A DNA stretch of 64,000 nt from Styela clava (GCF_964204865.1 NC_135261.1:11532001-11596000); one strand, 5' to 3'; positions 12,540-36,664 are shown, counted from the first letter of the stretch. Numbers and translations: made by a program. Notes: generated from the sequence alone by a model not told the origin.

Positions 12540-13372
12540 ACGTTGCCTCTAGTCCTAACACTGAACTAACTAAGATGTAAGTTTGCTGCCAGTTCCTATA
12601 TAAGCGGAGAGGTTTATGTTGTTCGAAGTTACAGGTTTTTCAAATATGTTTTTGCGCAATTCGGGATCATCAATTTAATGCAAAGATTACCGCTATGTTA
12701 CGACATTCCTATCTTGAAATGTTTTCATAAATTCGATTTTTTTTTTAATTTTATGGAGACTTTGCGACTTGTTTTGAACAGTCCTCAGCAACAATAACTA
12801 CAGTATATTTATTACACTAATCAATGATAAATTATTCTACTCACCACCGCGTTCTCAATTTTGCACAATCGATTTTTTGTTTGCTCTCGCCATTCTGTCC
12901 AGTTTCTTCATCGCATCATTTGTGGGTCCAACTATCATTGGTCAACGTGGGGATTCGGGGAACTGCTTGCAAACGATGGTATTCAGATTACAGAATCGCA
13001 TGGTGAAATTTTAATTCCATTCATATATACCATGAAACTAGAAAAATATTTGTATTAATAATAATAAATGTTCACTACTACTGCGATGAGGTCATAATAT
13101 ACGCAGGTTAAATTTGATATACTGACAATTTAGGATTTCGAATGAGACTAAATCTAAAGGCTAAATCTGGCGTTTTGTCTGTATACTGAAGTACAGGTGT
13201 TTCTACGAGAATCGACTTACTTGACTACTTTCGCAACATTATCTAATCAGCAAGATGTTAACGGTGACTTCACAATGACAACTTTGCGTTTGATATGAAA
13301 CCAAAAGAACGAGGCCATATCCGGATTCAATATGCATACATTGTACCAACTGCCATAACATTTACTTATTTC
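12540..13372 (-). pseudogene. Degenerate partial duplicate of the SLC22 gene
   Basis: This segment parallels about 670-3770 in the same order and orientation. 13372-13285 copies the exon at 3770-3605 (MAVGTMYA and the surrounding text retained, then indels). 12975-12853 copies the exon at 1291-1171: FPESPR is retained, but the following Trp codon is TGA, so W282 of the signature is a stop. Flanking intron text, such as the block around 'tgccagttcct', also matches. Frameshifts and stops in both exons mean it cannot make a transporter. It lacks the hAT MITE present in the parent intron. Confidence 0.85.
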
Positions 13373-14152
<780 letters not shown>

Positions 14153-14250
14153 TACCTATCAACATACTTACCGATTAAAATCGATAAGTAATAAAGGTAA
14201 TAAGGTTTCAATATGTTGTTTACATATTTCACACACAGCACATACTAAGT

Positions 14251-14367
14251 CAGTGGTTCCCAACCGGCTGTCCGCGGACCGGTGTCGGTCCGCGAAGCTT
14301 TTTTGCCGGTCCGCGAGAAATTTCGTTGTTACTTATCGATTTTAATCGGTAAGTAAGTTGATAGGTA

Positions 14368-14400
<33 letters not shown>

Positions 14401-15025
14401 TAGATGCATGCAATATCTCACTAAAGCAATATTGAATCTGCTCCAGATTGTGCATTCATCATATGTCGAACCAGAAGCCTATTGGTTTTGGATGAATTAC
14501 ATTGTATAATTAGCAAGTTATTAATTAATTAGTGATGGGACACAAGGTGTCACTATGGAGTAAGAGCGCTGTTTTGGGGATCTCAGAGCTACGTGTTGCG
14601 AAAACTTCTTTGAGGCCTCGTTTGCTATCCTATATTGGAAACGGAGCAAACAGCAGCAAAATTCTCAGTTAATTGCGTTTGCACATGATTTGGTATGTAC
14701 ATGTTTTTTATGTGAGATGTTTTATGCTTGCCTTTCTTATTCATAATGGGTGCTCAGCACTGCATTTCATTACGCAAATACATAGTATTATTTTATGTTT
14801 CACTCATTTCAATTTTTGGCCGGCACATTATTTGATAGTTTTTCTTCGTGTGAAAGTTTTTAAGTGTGCCTTTTTGGCTAGAAGCATATTGAGCGCCTGA
14901 CATTGCAATATATTATGCAAATATATGTTATTCTTTTCTGTTCCGGTCATTTCAATTTCTTGCCGGTCCGCGAGTACATTTAATTTAATTTTATCGCCGG
15001 CGGGTAAAAAGGTTGGGAACCATTG
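14251..15025. mobile_element. hAT-type MITE with an inner CAGA-element copy
   Basis: The left end CAGTGGTTCCCAACC and the right end GGTTGGGAACCATTG are inverted repeats, followed internally on both sides by 'gtccgcg' words. Flanks TACTAAGT and TACTACCG are a poor, probably eroded, 8-bp duplication. Inside, 14330-14430 is an inverted copy of the CAGA-containing repeat that lies just outside at about 14030-14195. Confidence 0.75.
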
Positions 15026-15949
15026 TACTACCGTGTTTTCCCGGAAAAAAGAACGGTGTCTTATTTCAATGTTTTTTCGATAAATACCACTAGGGCCTAT
15101 TTTTTTTTGGAGGGGGGGGGGTGTTTTTTATTTTCATTTATCAAAAACAAAATAATAAATTAGAGATTTTCAAATATAAAAATGTAATAACCGATATTCA
15201 TTCATGTATAAATAACACGTTTTTATTTAAAAAAAAACTGCTAAACATACATTATAATACCTTAAAACGGGTAGGAAAGATTTCTTGTTATCGAAAAAAG
15301 TCAAAAAAAAAATTGTTTTATTTTAATAGCTCACTTATCATCCTTCTTAACACTTTCTTAGAAGAAATCAAGTAATATTAACTGAAAAAACTACCGTATT
15401 GAAAGTGATATCCATCCGACCATGGGGGATCCACCTACAGCTGACCAATTTAATTGTTACATCATACAGAAGTCTGCGTTCATTGGTCCATGATACCGGA
15501 AAAGCAGAGAATATAGGACAGATCATAGCGCATATTTCTTGTAGTAAAAGCTAAAGCGTCTTTTCCGTAAAGCGTGCAACTTTTGGAAATGGGAACAAGT
15601 CATTATTTGTTAGCAAATTTTTAAGGAACATTTTAAAATCATTTTCAGGTAGTTCACTTTTGTGCGCTACGAAACTGAAAGATAAACTGCCTCGGCTCGC
15701 GGCCTATAAGTAAGTATCCATTTTCATATAGTCTATGTGTCACTATCGCCTCTAGTGATGAGGAATAATCACGTGACTTGTAGTTCCTTTCCTCGAGTCT
15801 GACATATTTGCGTCTGCAATTGTTCTGTACTGCTCGTCAGCCGTCTGTGGGTGAATAATTCGTGATACATTAGAAACCTCAGTGAATTTAAATTTTTCGT
15901 ACCTGATTTTTAATTGTATTGTCGAAATTGGAGGTTCAGGAAGTACAAT
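15026..15949. other. Upstream region of U2AF2
   Basis: 15029-15050 starts with TACCGTGTTTTCCCGG, similar to the pogo-like end at 42887, but no inverted right end was found, so it may be a truncated copy. The remaining sequence to 15949 should hold the U2AF2 promoter and 5' UTR. No TATA box is obvious. The antisense open frame 16057-15752 overlaps the U2AF2 start and is a shadow. Confidence 0.4.
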
Positions 15950-25959
<10,010 letters not shown>

Positions 25960-26838
25960 AGGTAATGAACTACTTGTTGAAACTGTCAAGACGAAACACT
26001 ACTTATTTTTACCCACATGAGCGCCTTTTCAAACATAAACTGTCATATTAGGATTTCGCATGTTTACTTGCACACCACTGGTCTATTCAATGCTATGAGT
26101 GGATTTTAGGAATTGGTGCTAGGTGAGACGGTCTCTTCTATGGTGCGGAAATAGCCATTCAAGTCTTCTATTTGGTCATTCACTACATTTGTACTTTGTT
26201 GCTTATAAAATTGAACCACCTTAAGGTAAAATTGACCAATGGTCGAGGACTTATTAAGATGTATATTATTATACCTGCTTAACACCATCCATAAGCTCCC
26301 CTTTGCCAGAGTTAATATTTCAAAGCATCTTGACTGGGATTTGTCTTATTTTTCTACTGTATTGTATTTATTATTCTTTTGAATTTGTTTATTGACTTCA
26401 ATTTGAAATGTAGCGCATAATATAATTGACAGTAACTGGTAAAAAGCATAACTGGGCATTTTTGGAAAACACCGGAGGGCCACAAGTGTTGATGAGTCTT
26501 TGGAAGTGGGCCGTCGATCATGAAAGTTCGGGAACCACTCATTTATGCCTGAACGTTGAAGTTTAGTCATCAATGATCTTATTTTCAATTTATTCCAGGA
26601 GTGGAAGATTGCCTAGCAGGATGCTTTCAATTCACATTTTGTACAAATCTGCTGAACTTGTCCAAAGACATCAATCTGAAACGCGCTTATGCGTCAAAAA
26701 ATACTTTTTGTAGTTTGTTTTCAAGTCTTTGTCAAAGTAGCACATTCTGGCATACTAAAGGATAGTGAGATGACTATGTCCTAAGCTGAATTCTGATATG
26801 GAAATGGAATATAATGCTTTTTGTTTTTATGTCATGTC

Positions 26839-26844
26839 AATAAA
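26839..26844 (+). other. Probable U2AF2 polyadenylation signal
   Basis: AATAAA about 0.9 kb after the U2AF2 stop, followed by a G/T-rich stretch. A consensus-like acceptor (tttattccag, ending at about 26599) and a donor right after the stop (AAAGGTAATG) suggest a spliced 3' UTR ending here. A hAT-like end (rc CATTTATGCC...GTTCCCGAAC) lies at about 26510-26540 within that intron. Confidence 0.45.
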
Positions 26845-26859
26845 TTTTGAATTGGATAA

Positions 26860-27894
26860 GATGAGATTAGATGTGGTTCTGTGCAGTGTGAAGGTTTTTA
26901 GGTAGTGATAGTAATTGATCCGACTGATGATGTTGTAACACTGCTTCTAAATGTTGATACTGGCTGCCTCACAGGGGGAAGTAATCCATACCTTTGGGTG
27001 TATTGTCAGTTTAGCCCTGTGCTATCCGTATAATATTACAAATTGTAGACACTCTGTCTGGACTAAAGGCTCCGATTTGGCATATGTTCGACATGTTTCT
27101 TAGGGCTTACCATAGTTCAGAGGTGCACTCAAATGAGGATATGTGCCGAATTTTTTGCCACGTTCGAAGAACTGTTGGTATTGTGAGCACAATTTCTTTA
27201 AACTAAATATTTTCTCCTCAAGAGGTTGCAGTTGAGTGTAAGAGTTCTCCATCCAGACAGATCTTTGAACGAATTCATTTGCGTCCCTGAAGCGCTTTGA
27301 GAAGTTCCCCACACATTTGTGCAAATAAACACAATTCTTACAAAATTGGGTGCTCCTGAAGTATGCGCACCAAGATGTCACATAACCTGAACCCTATTTG
27401 GGTGACACGTTCGAGCTTATGGCATGCCACGTTGTGCACCCATGATGTATATATACTCCAGCATGTTTCGGAAGTCTAGTATAATCTATATTTAATACCA
27501 TGTGTGTTTATCATCATGGCGGTATTAAGTCAGGGAGACAGCATTTAATTATTCTTAAGAAGTTATATACATGGTAACTGTCTCCCTGGATATCAACATA
27601 CTTTTTTGAGGAAGTGTACAAGACTGTACCGTTGCCCGACTCACCAACAAAACCACAAAAAACACATACTGTATATGTTTTTCTTGAACATAAATATTAT
27701 TATATAAGTAACATCTACTAATTATCAAGTGCTCATAATACTGAATAAATAAAACATAACATGAATACTCATGAAACTACCTGATATTGAAGAAGTAAAA
27801 TGGAACATTATATATGGATTTGAATACTACATTGCAGTCAATAAAACAGCTGATATAATGCATTCATGCTAACTACTATACAACATCCAGCATA
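26860..27894. other. Intergenic, U2AF2 to PARP2 (convergent)
   Basis: The two genes point at each other. The gap contains one arm of a dispersed repeat at about 27347-27393 ('gggtgctcctgaagtatg...'), also present at 28894-28936. It also has a short inverted repeat at 27531-27541 and 27578-27588 (CAGGGAGACAG and its complement). The open frame 27381-27100 (minus) resembles nothing I know and overlaps the repeat. Confidence 0.5.
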
Positions 27895-30800
27895 TTATTG
27901 TTGCCAGTGGATCTTGGCTTTGACAAGATATCTTGCTTTAATCTGAGCGACATCAAAGACAACATATTCACTGTGTTCCAGAAATCTGTGTTTATCCCGT
28001 TTGAATTTTTTTGCTTTTCCCATGGGTATAACAGTTCCACACTCCATGGTGTGAAAACCTTTCGGGTCGGGTCCTTCCTCACCCACAGCTGTGATACAAA
28101 ATCACTATGTCTGCTTGTTTATAAAAATACCATACCAAGTGTTAAAAACACCCTGGCTATCGCACCTCTGATTACCCCTAATAGGTTCGAATCTTGTGGG
28201 CTCGTGGGGTATAATAATGTGAGAGAGGATTGCTGAACTCTATGCGATCATGGGATGCATGAAGCAACAGCTGGTCGATAATGACTGCAAAAATCAAGTT
28301 TGTGCATCTAAAACAGAGGTGGACAAGGTTTTCGACCCACAGACCAAAAATTTCGCCCATCTTGACTGGCGGGCCATGTAAGTGTGACATAAATGGTTAT
28401 ATTTTATGAACAATATTTACGGTGTCACAAAAACAAAAGTGGAAAACAATAAGCCTCTTGCTAAAACTAAATTTAATCGCAATCTCAACAAATTCCTTAA
28501 GATATTTTTCTTCGGAAATATCAAAATGTTTTACTTTGGTTGTGGCAGAATCAGGCGGACCAGATTGAATAACCCAATGGGCCGGATTTGGCCCCCAGTT
28601 TGCCCATATCAGAAAAACAAATAACTGGTCAACTATTCCCATCCCTGACATTGACAGGTTAAATCTTCGACCAGCGCGCTTACACTAGATAAAACGCTCA
28701 AAACCATATTTTCCAATAGTATTATTAAGTTGGGAATTTTACCTAGAACCCAAATTCCAGACATACTGAAATTTTCAGACAAAAGATTCAATAATCTTGC
28801 CATGTTGTCTGGCATAAAATGTCCAAATCTAATCTGATATACCCAATGGCCTATGTAATTTCTTGTAGGATCAACATGCTCGGGCAGATAGAAGGGTGCT
28901 CCCGAAGTATTCGTACAAAGATGGCGCACAACCTGAATATAGCATGTGTTCCAGGTTACGGTTGTGCGTCATCTTGATACAAATACTTCTCTAGAGCGTC
29001 GAAAAAATATCATGAATATAAGAATCTATGGCTAAACTTTTCTCACCTTTGGTGCTTAGCTTCCCTTTAGGTAATATAAGACGATTTCGCCATTCTATTT
29101 CATCATGGACATCTCCCAGAGCGACTTCACAAAGTAGAAGAAAGGCATTAGGCTGCCTTGCGTTTGTGCAACAAAAATGAGCAGATTTTGTAACAATGTC
29201 TGCGAAATAAACCCCTACAGAAAAAGGAAGAGTTAACACATTACAGAAGTAGTAAAACAATATAAAAGAATAAATCCAACCATCTTTATACTGCACATTT
29301 AAATGCATTTGCTCTGACTATATTTAAATGAGCTGTTCAACTTCAAAACCAGGAGATGCAAACTGATGAAACATACTAAACATCTTTAGTTTATTTCCCA
29401 CAAGTTAATGAGACTTTAACGAGTTCACCAACAAACCTTTGCCAAATGAATGTCCAGATATAGGAGCCTCAGGAGGAGCAATCCTTAAACCTTGTTTCAA
29501 TATTCCACACCAGTTTGTCAAACGAGATCCATGCCACAATAGCATTCTAAAATAATAGCAATAATAACAACAACACGGGACCGCGGTTCGAATCCGTACC
29601 TTTCGAGTATTTGCTTCGGACCGCACCTAATTCTTTATTTTGGATCATTGGCCCCACTTTTGAAGTTTCCTTTTATAATATCACTCTTATAGTTTTAAAT
29701 ATATATGAAAAGAACTATAACGCCATAATGAACAATCTTGATAAGCTAATAATCATTAGCCGGTCGAGGAAGAGCGTGTTTAAACATGCTGAAATATAAT
29801 TTCTGGAAACACCGGACCCAAATCATTTTAAAGTTAGGTATGCGGATCTTCGTTAAAAATAGTTGAGTAGGCCTGCTCTGAGGAATTCATTTTTTGTGTG
29901 TGATGACGTATCAGCAAATTTAAAACTGCTGTGACAAATTGCCTATGTGTAGGCCTACTACTTCGTTTTGGCCCTCATGTCCATATATATGACCATTTAT
30001 CTTTTGTAATATAAAAGTCACGCTATTTTATAGAATAAAAACATTTCAAAAAGTGACTCAAAATTGAGAGTTGAGACTTCTCAATTACAAGACAATTAGA
30101 AAGGGAAACTTGGGAAAATGGTATGTGACTGAATAACAATGAAATAGTATTATGACAAACCTATTTCCAATATTTTTCTTGAATCTTTTCTCTTCACCCT
30201 CCCTCTCGACCTTGTAAATATCATCAACGTCTATTTTCAAATAATTGTGCCTGGATCCGCGACTGTTAGTGATGTATTTTTCCAGCTGTATGAAATAAAA
30301 TGAATTACATTTACTTACTCGATTACACTTACTCGATAATAGGGTGATAATTGTGATATACTTTTACAGTGTATAGCGGTGCTTTTAAAAAATGTTGTTG
30401 TAGTACAAACCCTGATAGGCTACCTGTATTATCACAGAAACCCTATTACCAATTATCATTAAAACAAGCATATATGTGTGAAGTCAAGTATTCACTACTC
30501 CAGTGACTTCTGTTTTTAAAGCAGAAAAAACTGTTTCACACAAATGGGTATTGAGAAATTAACACAAGAGAGAAACTCTCACCAAACTCCTACAGAGCTA
30601 CATAAAAAGTGTAGAATTTAAGTTGAAAAGGACTGGTGTATTATAATAAAAAAAGTAATAGTTAATAACTGTACAAATACCTAGTTTTGGAACTATTAAG
30701 AGGTAAATAAAGCAATTAATTGATTGAAAATGTCAATCAGCGAATAACGTAAACAATGTAAATGATATAGAACACACCAGTTTATACTGAGGATCTGATT

Positions 30801-33800
30801 TATCAAATGGTTCGAGTTTACATCCAAGAGCTTGATAATAACGATCTTTAATATTGACGTCATCTACGGCTTTTGCCTTGTCTTCTTCGATCATATCTAT
30901 TGCGATCTGAAAACACAAACAATCAAACAGATGACTTTATTGACTATGGTATTTGAAGCAACTATTTCAGCTTTAAAATAAAAAATCTTGACCATTTCCT
31001 TAATTTGTTAAATTTCATTTGAAAATTTCGCATATTCGGTAATTTTTCTGCAAGATATAATAAAATATTTTATTTATAATCAGAAGGAGTTTTCAAACCT
31101 TCACTAATAAAAACAGTGAAAGATACCACTGATCCACAAGGATATACTATTTTTTGGAATATCCAGAATCTTTTCTATTCGACATTGCCTATCCAATATT
31201 GTGGTGGGAATAGATTTATATCAGAGATGTAACACCAACATAGTAAGATTAGGCTCTTATCATAGTGTCAGGTGTCATAGTGTCCTTAACGAAGGAGGCC
31301 CACGACGGATTGAAAACGCTTCTTTAGGTATTGTAAATCTCAAAATTTCATGTTCATGTTTGGTTGGCGTTGGAAAACATACAGTCACTGAAATCGAAGT
31401 ATCAATAAAAGATATACCGTAATCAGGCAGTTTACTACACATTTTTATGTCCGCAGATTGCCGTGGTATTTTAGAGTAATAATGTTTTTATTTTGTCATA
31501 AGAAGACACAACCGCATGTTCCGCTGAACACAACTAAATTAATGAAGAAAGACATTTTAGATTCTCGTAGTTGTCATGGATTGGACTTTTTAGGCAACAG
31601 AAATTTCATGCCTTTTTGACGAGCGCGTAATCGGAAAGTACTGTTTCAGAAGATTAGATTACTGTTTAGATTTTGAACCCTTCCCCCTCCTGTCATGACA
31701 ACATAAAACTATTCACACAAGGAGACCCCTATTACCTATACTTGGTCTGCAAGACTATATAAAAAATTATGGCAATATCAGGCATATGTAATATATAATC
31801 TATCTTGACGAAATCAAATTGATGTCAATATGTGATAATACATGGAAATAGATCCAGTCCAAATGTCAACTTTCATGAAGGTAAGACAAGTGGATAGTGT
31901 TTCATTTTATCCCAGATAATAGCAGCATAGTCCATAAAAATGGCCCAATGAACGTAAATATTACTTTCATACCTGGATATCACTCAAAGATTCCAATAGT
32001 TGAACTTTTTGTTCAATCTGTTCTGTTGTCTTAATTAGAGTTGGAACTTTCATACCAAAGTCATGTGGAATTTTCGTATAAAATTCACTGCAAGCATCAG
32101 ACAATTTTTCGCCAAAGTTCTTCTTTAGAACAAATCCTTCGATTTTTTTTAGGGTTTCATATCCTGCCTGGGTCAATAAAATGTCTTATTAATATAATAT
32201 ACCGGTAATAGAAAATGAATCAAATTGGCAAGCATTTATACTCTTATCTGAAATATAAATACAGTTCCGTGTTGAAATATTAATACATATAAATACTATA
32301 AACCTGTTCTTGTAATTTGCCTTTTAATCATGAAGAATGAGTAGGCTACTGTAAAAGCCACCCCCGATGCATAGGGAGCTACTAAATATTCTTGGAAGGA
32401 CGATAATCTTTCCAATACAGCTTTCCTACATAATTCATTACGCCTTGAGAAAAGAAATGGACTGAAGATAACCACTAAGCCAGCGGTTCCCAAGAGGGAC
32501 GCCATGACGCATTAACGATCACAAAATTGAGTTTTATTCAAAGGCAGCAATTTTTGGAGCCTGATATATTGGCGCCGCACGAACAAAAAGTTTGGGTACT
32601 TCTGCACTCAGCCATCACATGGTTATCTATGGTTATTTACCTTTATTTGCTTTGCTGTTAACTTTCCAAGAGGAGCTTTCTTGACATCAAATTCAAGTTC
32701 CTTCACACAGGCCTCAAATTCTTTAATATCAAATATTAGTTGCATGACATCTTGAACACGTTTGTCCAATTTAGAAGCAGCTTCTGGCTTCGCTTTGACA
32801 TGCTATATTGAAAATCAGGTAGTTTTAAATTGTTTTCTATGCTTTATAATGATAAGTTAATCTCAATTCCATATTCTCATCTGGCCATCGAGTTCAGGGA
32901 AATATACATACAATTTCGAGCTTGAGCCATTCAAAACTGACTCCAGCTCAAACAAACCAAATTTTGTAAATAAAACTTTGGCATACGATACATCTTAGTC
33001 GACCTATTAATGTTTTATACAAAATTTTGACTTGTGTTATTCAGGGATGTCCCAAACGAATCGAATATTCGAATACATTCAAAATTCATTGTATTTGATA
33101 TAGTAAATTTTTGTATAATTTAGAACATTTTTATTCAAAAATCAGGGTTTTTGACCTCTCACACAAATACATCAAAACATATGACACAACACAAAAAATA
33201 AAATGACCTTTACATTAGTATCGTTAGATATGACCCACATAAAGATATATTATTTCATCTTTATATTCACATGAAATTCTCAGAATGTATTCGGAATAGT
33301 AAAATATTTGGTTTCGGCTATCCCAGATTATTACCACTAAAAGTCTTATTTTGACCATGTCAAATTCAAAATTATGACTCGAGCTTCAGCTCAAACATCA
33401 ATAAACAAACCATGCTACCAAACTCTTGACAACTCAGCATGAATTCCTACCACCAATGTTCCCTCTAATTTTTTGTAGTATGTGTGCGCACTTTTTTGGA
33501 AATGACTAATATTTGTGCAAAAACCAATGAAGAAATTTTGGCGTTCTAACCGGGTAATGAGTGGGCCAACAACAAACTTTCGCAACCTGCCAACCGAGAA
33601 CATTATTACATTACATCGAAATACGTCTGTGCGCAGTAAATACGTCTGTGCGCAGCCTCTGAAAGCTGTGTGCGCGCGCACACGCGCACACTTTAGAGGG
33701 AACACTGCCTACCACTCTGGTAGACATGGCTTAATTACCATCCCTGTCCATACATCATTAAGAGCAGTTGCCTTTTTGCTATGGATGCGAGTAACAGTTG

Positions 33801-36664
33801 GATGAGAGGCCGTGTTTCATCATAATATGATCTGGTTACATTATCAATGTTCAAATGCTGTATTCACATAGTCAGGTAATGTATTACTGGAAACTATGTT
33901 CTTGTGTGTGGCCGTTTTTATGAAGCATTAATGACTGGAATGTACAATAAAATTATCATGAAAACATCAACTTACCTCTTCTTTAATTTTTTCCACTCTC
34001 TTTATGTCTTTTTCTGAACTTTCTCCGTAATCCATTTCAACCAAATCATAGAATCCCTGTTATTAGAGGATTGCCACAATAATATATTTACTAGGTATTT
34101 AAATTTTGAAAATTATATGAGAAATGGCATTTTTGAAAATACTGGCCATGAGAAAAGAACGATACCTGAACATAAATTTATTATTATACACTAATTGTAC
34201 CATTCTCAAAGTGCAGATGCAGTTATTAAAACGAAATTATCTTTAGAATGCTATTTTGAAAAACATTGATATATTTGACAGTTACTTGTTGCTTAACGAA
34301 GTTGTCAGTACAGAATCTATTCCGCGTCTTGTCAGAAAATTTGCAGTTGAAAGACCATGTTGCTGCTCCAAAATTAGACCCATGATTTTTCAAAGATTTC
34401 CCAGCTACTTTTCCTGTAAATATTTTTATGAAATAAAATAGGAACAGCCGAAAGACACCATCTAAAAAGCCTTGTACAGAAAGAATATGTGAACATGTCT
34501 CATAAAATACATAGACTATTCCAAATACATCGCTGTTATATTGGATATTTTCGGAATTTCGAACATTGGCATATATAAAATTACTCCGGATTAATAAGAT
34601 ATCCTAGTTAGGAGAAATAAATATTTATACACAGCAATTATTGTGCGAGTGGATTGCTGGGCTACTCGCTTGCGTGTTTGGGGGGGTTGGGGTCATGTAA
34701 TCGCTGGCCGGATACAGCTTCCTCCACCATCAAGCCCATGCATCTGAAACGAATAACATGCTAACTAATTCCATACCTAACATGGACTGTTAACCGGGCG
34801 AGAGATCTTGGTTTGCCATATGATTAAGTCATCTCATCAACTTTCCTATCCCCGAGATGATTATGTAAATCATATTCTATCTCTCTCCAACAACAAGATA
34901 TACATTGGTTGACTTAGAGTCCACAATGTCTATTAACCAGAAAAACGAGCCCCATAATCTCCTCCATCAATTTGTAAACTTTACTTCAGAGAAATTGGAA
35001 AGGTCATCGTCGTATCATATCACCAGCACCATAAAATACCAGCTTCATTATTATTAAAAGTCAAATCATGAAAATCTAAACTCAAATCCCCAAAATATAT
35101 AGTCTTAGTTGAACATGGAAAAATTCTTATTCAATGGAAACTAACATAAATAAATCTAGTGTGATTAATTAAAGAGTAACAATTTACAATCTTACCTACT
35201 CGGCCCCATCTAAACCATGATATATATTCATTTTTTTCATCATTTTCCAATACTTGCAGGATATAATACTTATTATTGTTGGCTCCAATATTAGTCTGGT
35301 TCAACATGGCATTGTAAATGAATCCTAGATATTGAATAGTACAATTAAAATGAGATATAGAGCTCATGCACGCCCAATAGTTCGTTAATACTCTTCATTG
35401 GATGTATCAATAGATAACCGTTTCGATTTTCCATATCATACAGGGTGATCAGACCAACTGTAGACAAATGTTTATTAAAATATCTACAATATAAAATGTA
35501 AAAAAAAAAAAAAATTAATTTGCAGAAAATAGCTTTATAAAGATAAATAATATAATTCATTGTTATTTTTCGATATATACTCTCTTTGGAACCTGACTGC
35601 ACAAGGCACGCAAAGTCCGAAATTTTGTCCCAACATGTCATCAATCTATGCTTTGGAGCAGTTGTTCTCAATCTGAGGTACGCGCACCACTAGTAGTACG
35701 CCAGCAGCTTTGAATTATTGCAACAATTAACTTATGTATTCGCTGGATAGCGTTTATAGCGCTACCAATCCTTGTCTTTAGAGATCGCCCTCGCCCGTTA
35801 CTGTCCACCAAAAACGGAACAGGCATGTTTTTTGCCGTTTTGCGTGTTACGTCAGTGCGTATGCATTAATAAATCGGCAAATAAGGGAGCGTTCGTGATA
35901 GCGGCTAGCACTGATCAAAGTGTATTCCGAGGTTTCGGATCATTTTTTAGTTATGATATGATGTATTGTGAAGCAACGTGCAAAATGGCAAAAACATGCC
36001 CTTTCGTATATAAAAGCAAAATAAGTCACCTTACAAGGAATTAACGTTCGCAATGTAAGATATTTCCATTTCAAATATTAAAAAAATCTAATACCATCTT
36101 TTTCGAACACATGATATCCCTTGGAACATTTTATACAAGCTTCATCAACTGGAACACTTCCAGTAAACTTGAGCTTCTTTAAATCCCCTTTCTCCTCTGT
36201 AATTGATGAAGCCTCTTCTTTAACTATAATGAATGGTCATTACAGAAATAATATTTCAGAACCTTGTCAGGGTTTCAGATTCGAAGCTGATAAAATATTT
36301 TGCCCCCTCCTAGTGTTAACACATGTAGAATGAAGACAAATAATATTTTTGTTGGGCGATCAATTTGAAAAAATATAAAATATATGCAAATTTATTCTTA
36401 ATTGAAATGAAGACATTGTTATATTGAATATAACTAATTTTGAATGTATTACAATAGTTTAGGCATCTCTAATAATGTCTCTGCATGTTAGAATCAAGAT
36501 ATAAGAATACCTTCGATCTTTTCTTTTTTTGTTGGAACATCTGGGACTACAGACGCAGCTGTATCTTTTCTCTTCTTTCCTCGAGCGCTTGTCGTCTGCT
36601 TTGAATTAGCAGTGTTAGCCTTTTTACCACCTTTCGCTTTTGTCTGCCTTTTTCTTGGTGGCAT
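27895..36664 (-). CDS. PARP2: PARP2-type poly(ADP-ribose) polymerase
   Basis: Nuclear enzyme that transfers ADP-ribose from NAD+ to proteins at DNA breaks. Twelve exons join in phase: 36664-36511, 36223-36095, 35324-35196, 34413-34286, 34056-33976, 32802-32641, 32167-31973, 30906-30778, 30285-30161, 29546-29437, 29214-29047 and 28088-27895, giving 567 residues (vertebrate PARP2 about 560-580). Order: basic Lys/Arg-rich N-terminus (1-50), WGR domain (about 65-180, with [13 protein letters not shown] and W134-G-R), helical regulatory domain (about 215-360, with KKAPLGKLT and IPHDFG), and ART domain. The catalytic triad is intact: H416 in LLWHGSR, Y450 in GVYFAD, E544 in HSEYVVFD. There are no zinc fingers or BRCT, which excludes PARP1. 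KKAPLGKLT followed by a [15 protein letters not shown] loop favours PARP2 over PARP3. Introns contain several MITEs. Confidence 0.95.
28314..28612. mobile_element. hAT-like element in last PARP2 intron
   Basis: CAGAGGTGGACAAGGTTTTC at 28314 and the 'gccggatttggccccca...gcccat' text near 28580-28610 resemble the two ends of a common hAT-type MITE whose ends read CAGxGGTGGGCAAACT. The inverted match is imperfect and no clear target duplication is visible, so the borders are approximate. Confidence 0.4.
28894..28989. repeat. Hairpin-forming repeat in PARP2 intron
   Basis: 28904-28936 ('gaagtattcgtacaaagatg...cacaacctgaa') and 28951-28989 ('ttccaggtta...acttc') are near-complementary arms of about 35 bp with a short loop. 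The left arm and its preceding GGGTGCTCC also occur alone at about 27347-27393. Confidence 0.75.
32481..32604. mobile_element. 124-bp hAT-type MITE in PARP2 intron 6
   Basis: The left end is CAGCGGTTCCCAAGAGG. The right end is TTTGGGTACTTCTG (complement CAGAAGTACCCAAA). Flanks CACTAAGC (32473-32480) and CACTCAGC (32605-32612) agree at 7 of 8 bases. The left end resembles the fragment at about 5510. Confidence 0.7.
33042..33326. mobile_element. hAT-like MITE in PARP2 intron 5
   Basis: The left end CAGGGATGTCCCAAACGAAT and the right end GTTTCGGCTATCCCAG are imperfect inverted repeats. The element contains several 'gaatattcgaat' words and is the same family as 18082-18301. A target duplication is not clear. 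Confidence 0.6.
33454..33707. mobile_element. 254-bp hAT-type MITE in PARP2 intron 5
   Basis: The ends CAATGTTCCCTCTAA and TTTAGAGGGAACACTG are inverted repeats. The perfect 8-bp target duplication CCTACCAC flanks the element at 33446-33453 and 33708-33715. Near the right end is a run of alternating G/C ('tgtgcgcgcgcacacgcgcaca') of the kind that can form Z-DNA. Confidence 0.9.
34716..34890. repeat. SINE-like dispersed repeat, copy 1
   Basis: This stretch shares an ordered series of blocks with 41466-41650: 'gcttcctccaccaccaag', 'ccatgcatctgaaa', a 'ccgggcgagagg' block, 'tttgccatatg' and a terminal 'gatgattatgtaaatc' block. No tRNA-like promoter is evident to me, so 'SINE' is only a size and dispersal description. 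Confidence 0.55.

Noticed and set aside
28183..28200. GGTTCGAATC, a tRNA B-box-like word (another near 29586)
   Set aside because: No A-box or cloverleaf could be drawn around either site, so there is no tRNA gene; at most a tRNA-derived SINE trace.
32296..32505. 69-codon minus-strand frame with two hydrophobic stretches, possible small membrane protein in PARP2 intron 6
   Set aside because: Its start codon and first residues lie inside the MITE at 32481-32604, and it has no supporting splice or promoter context.
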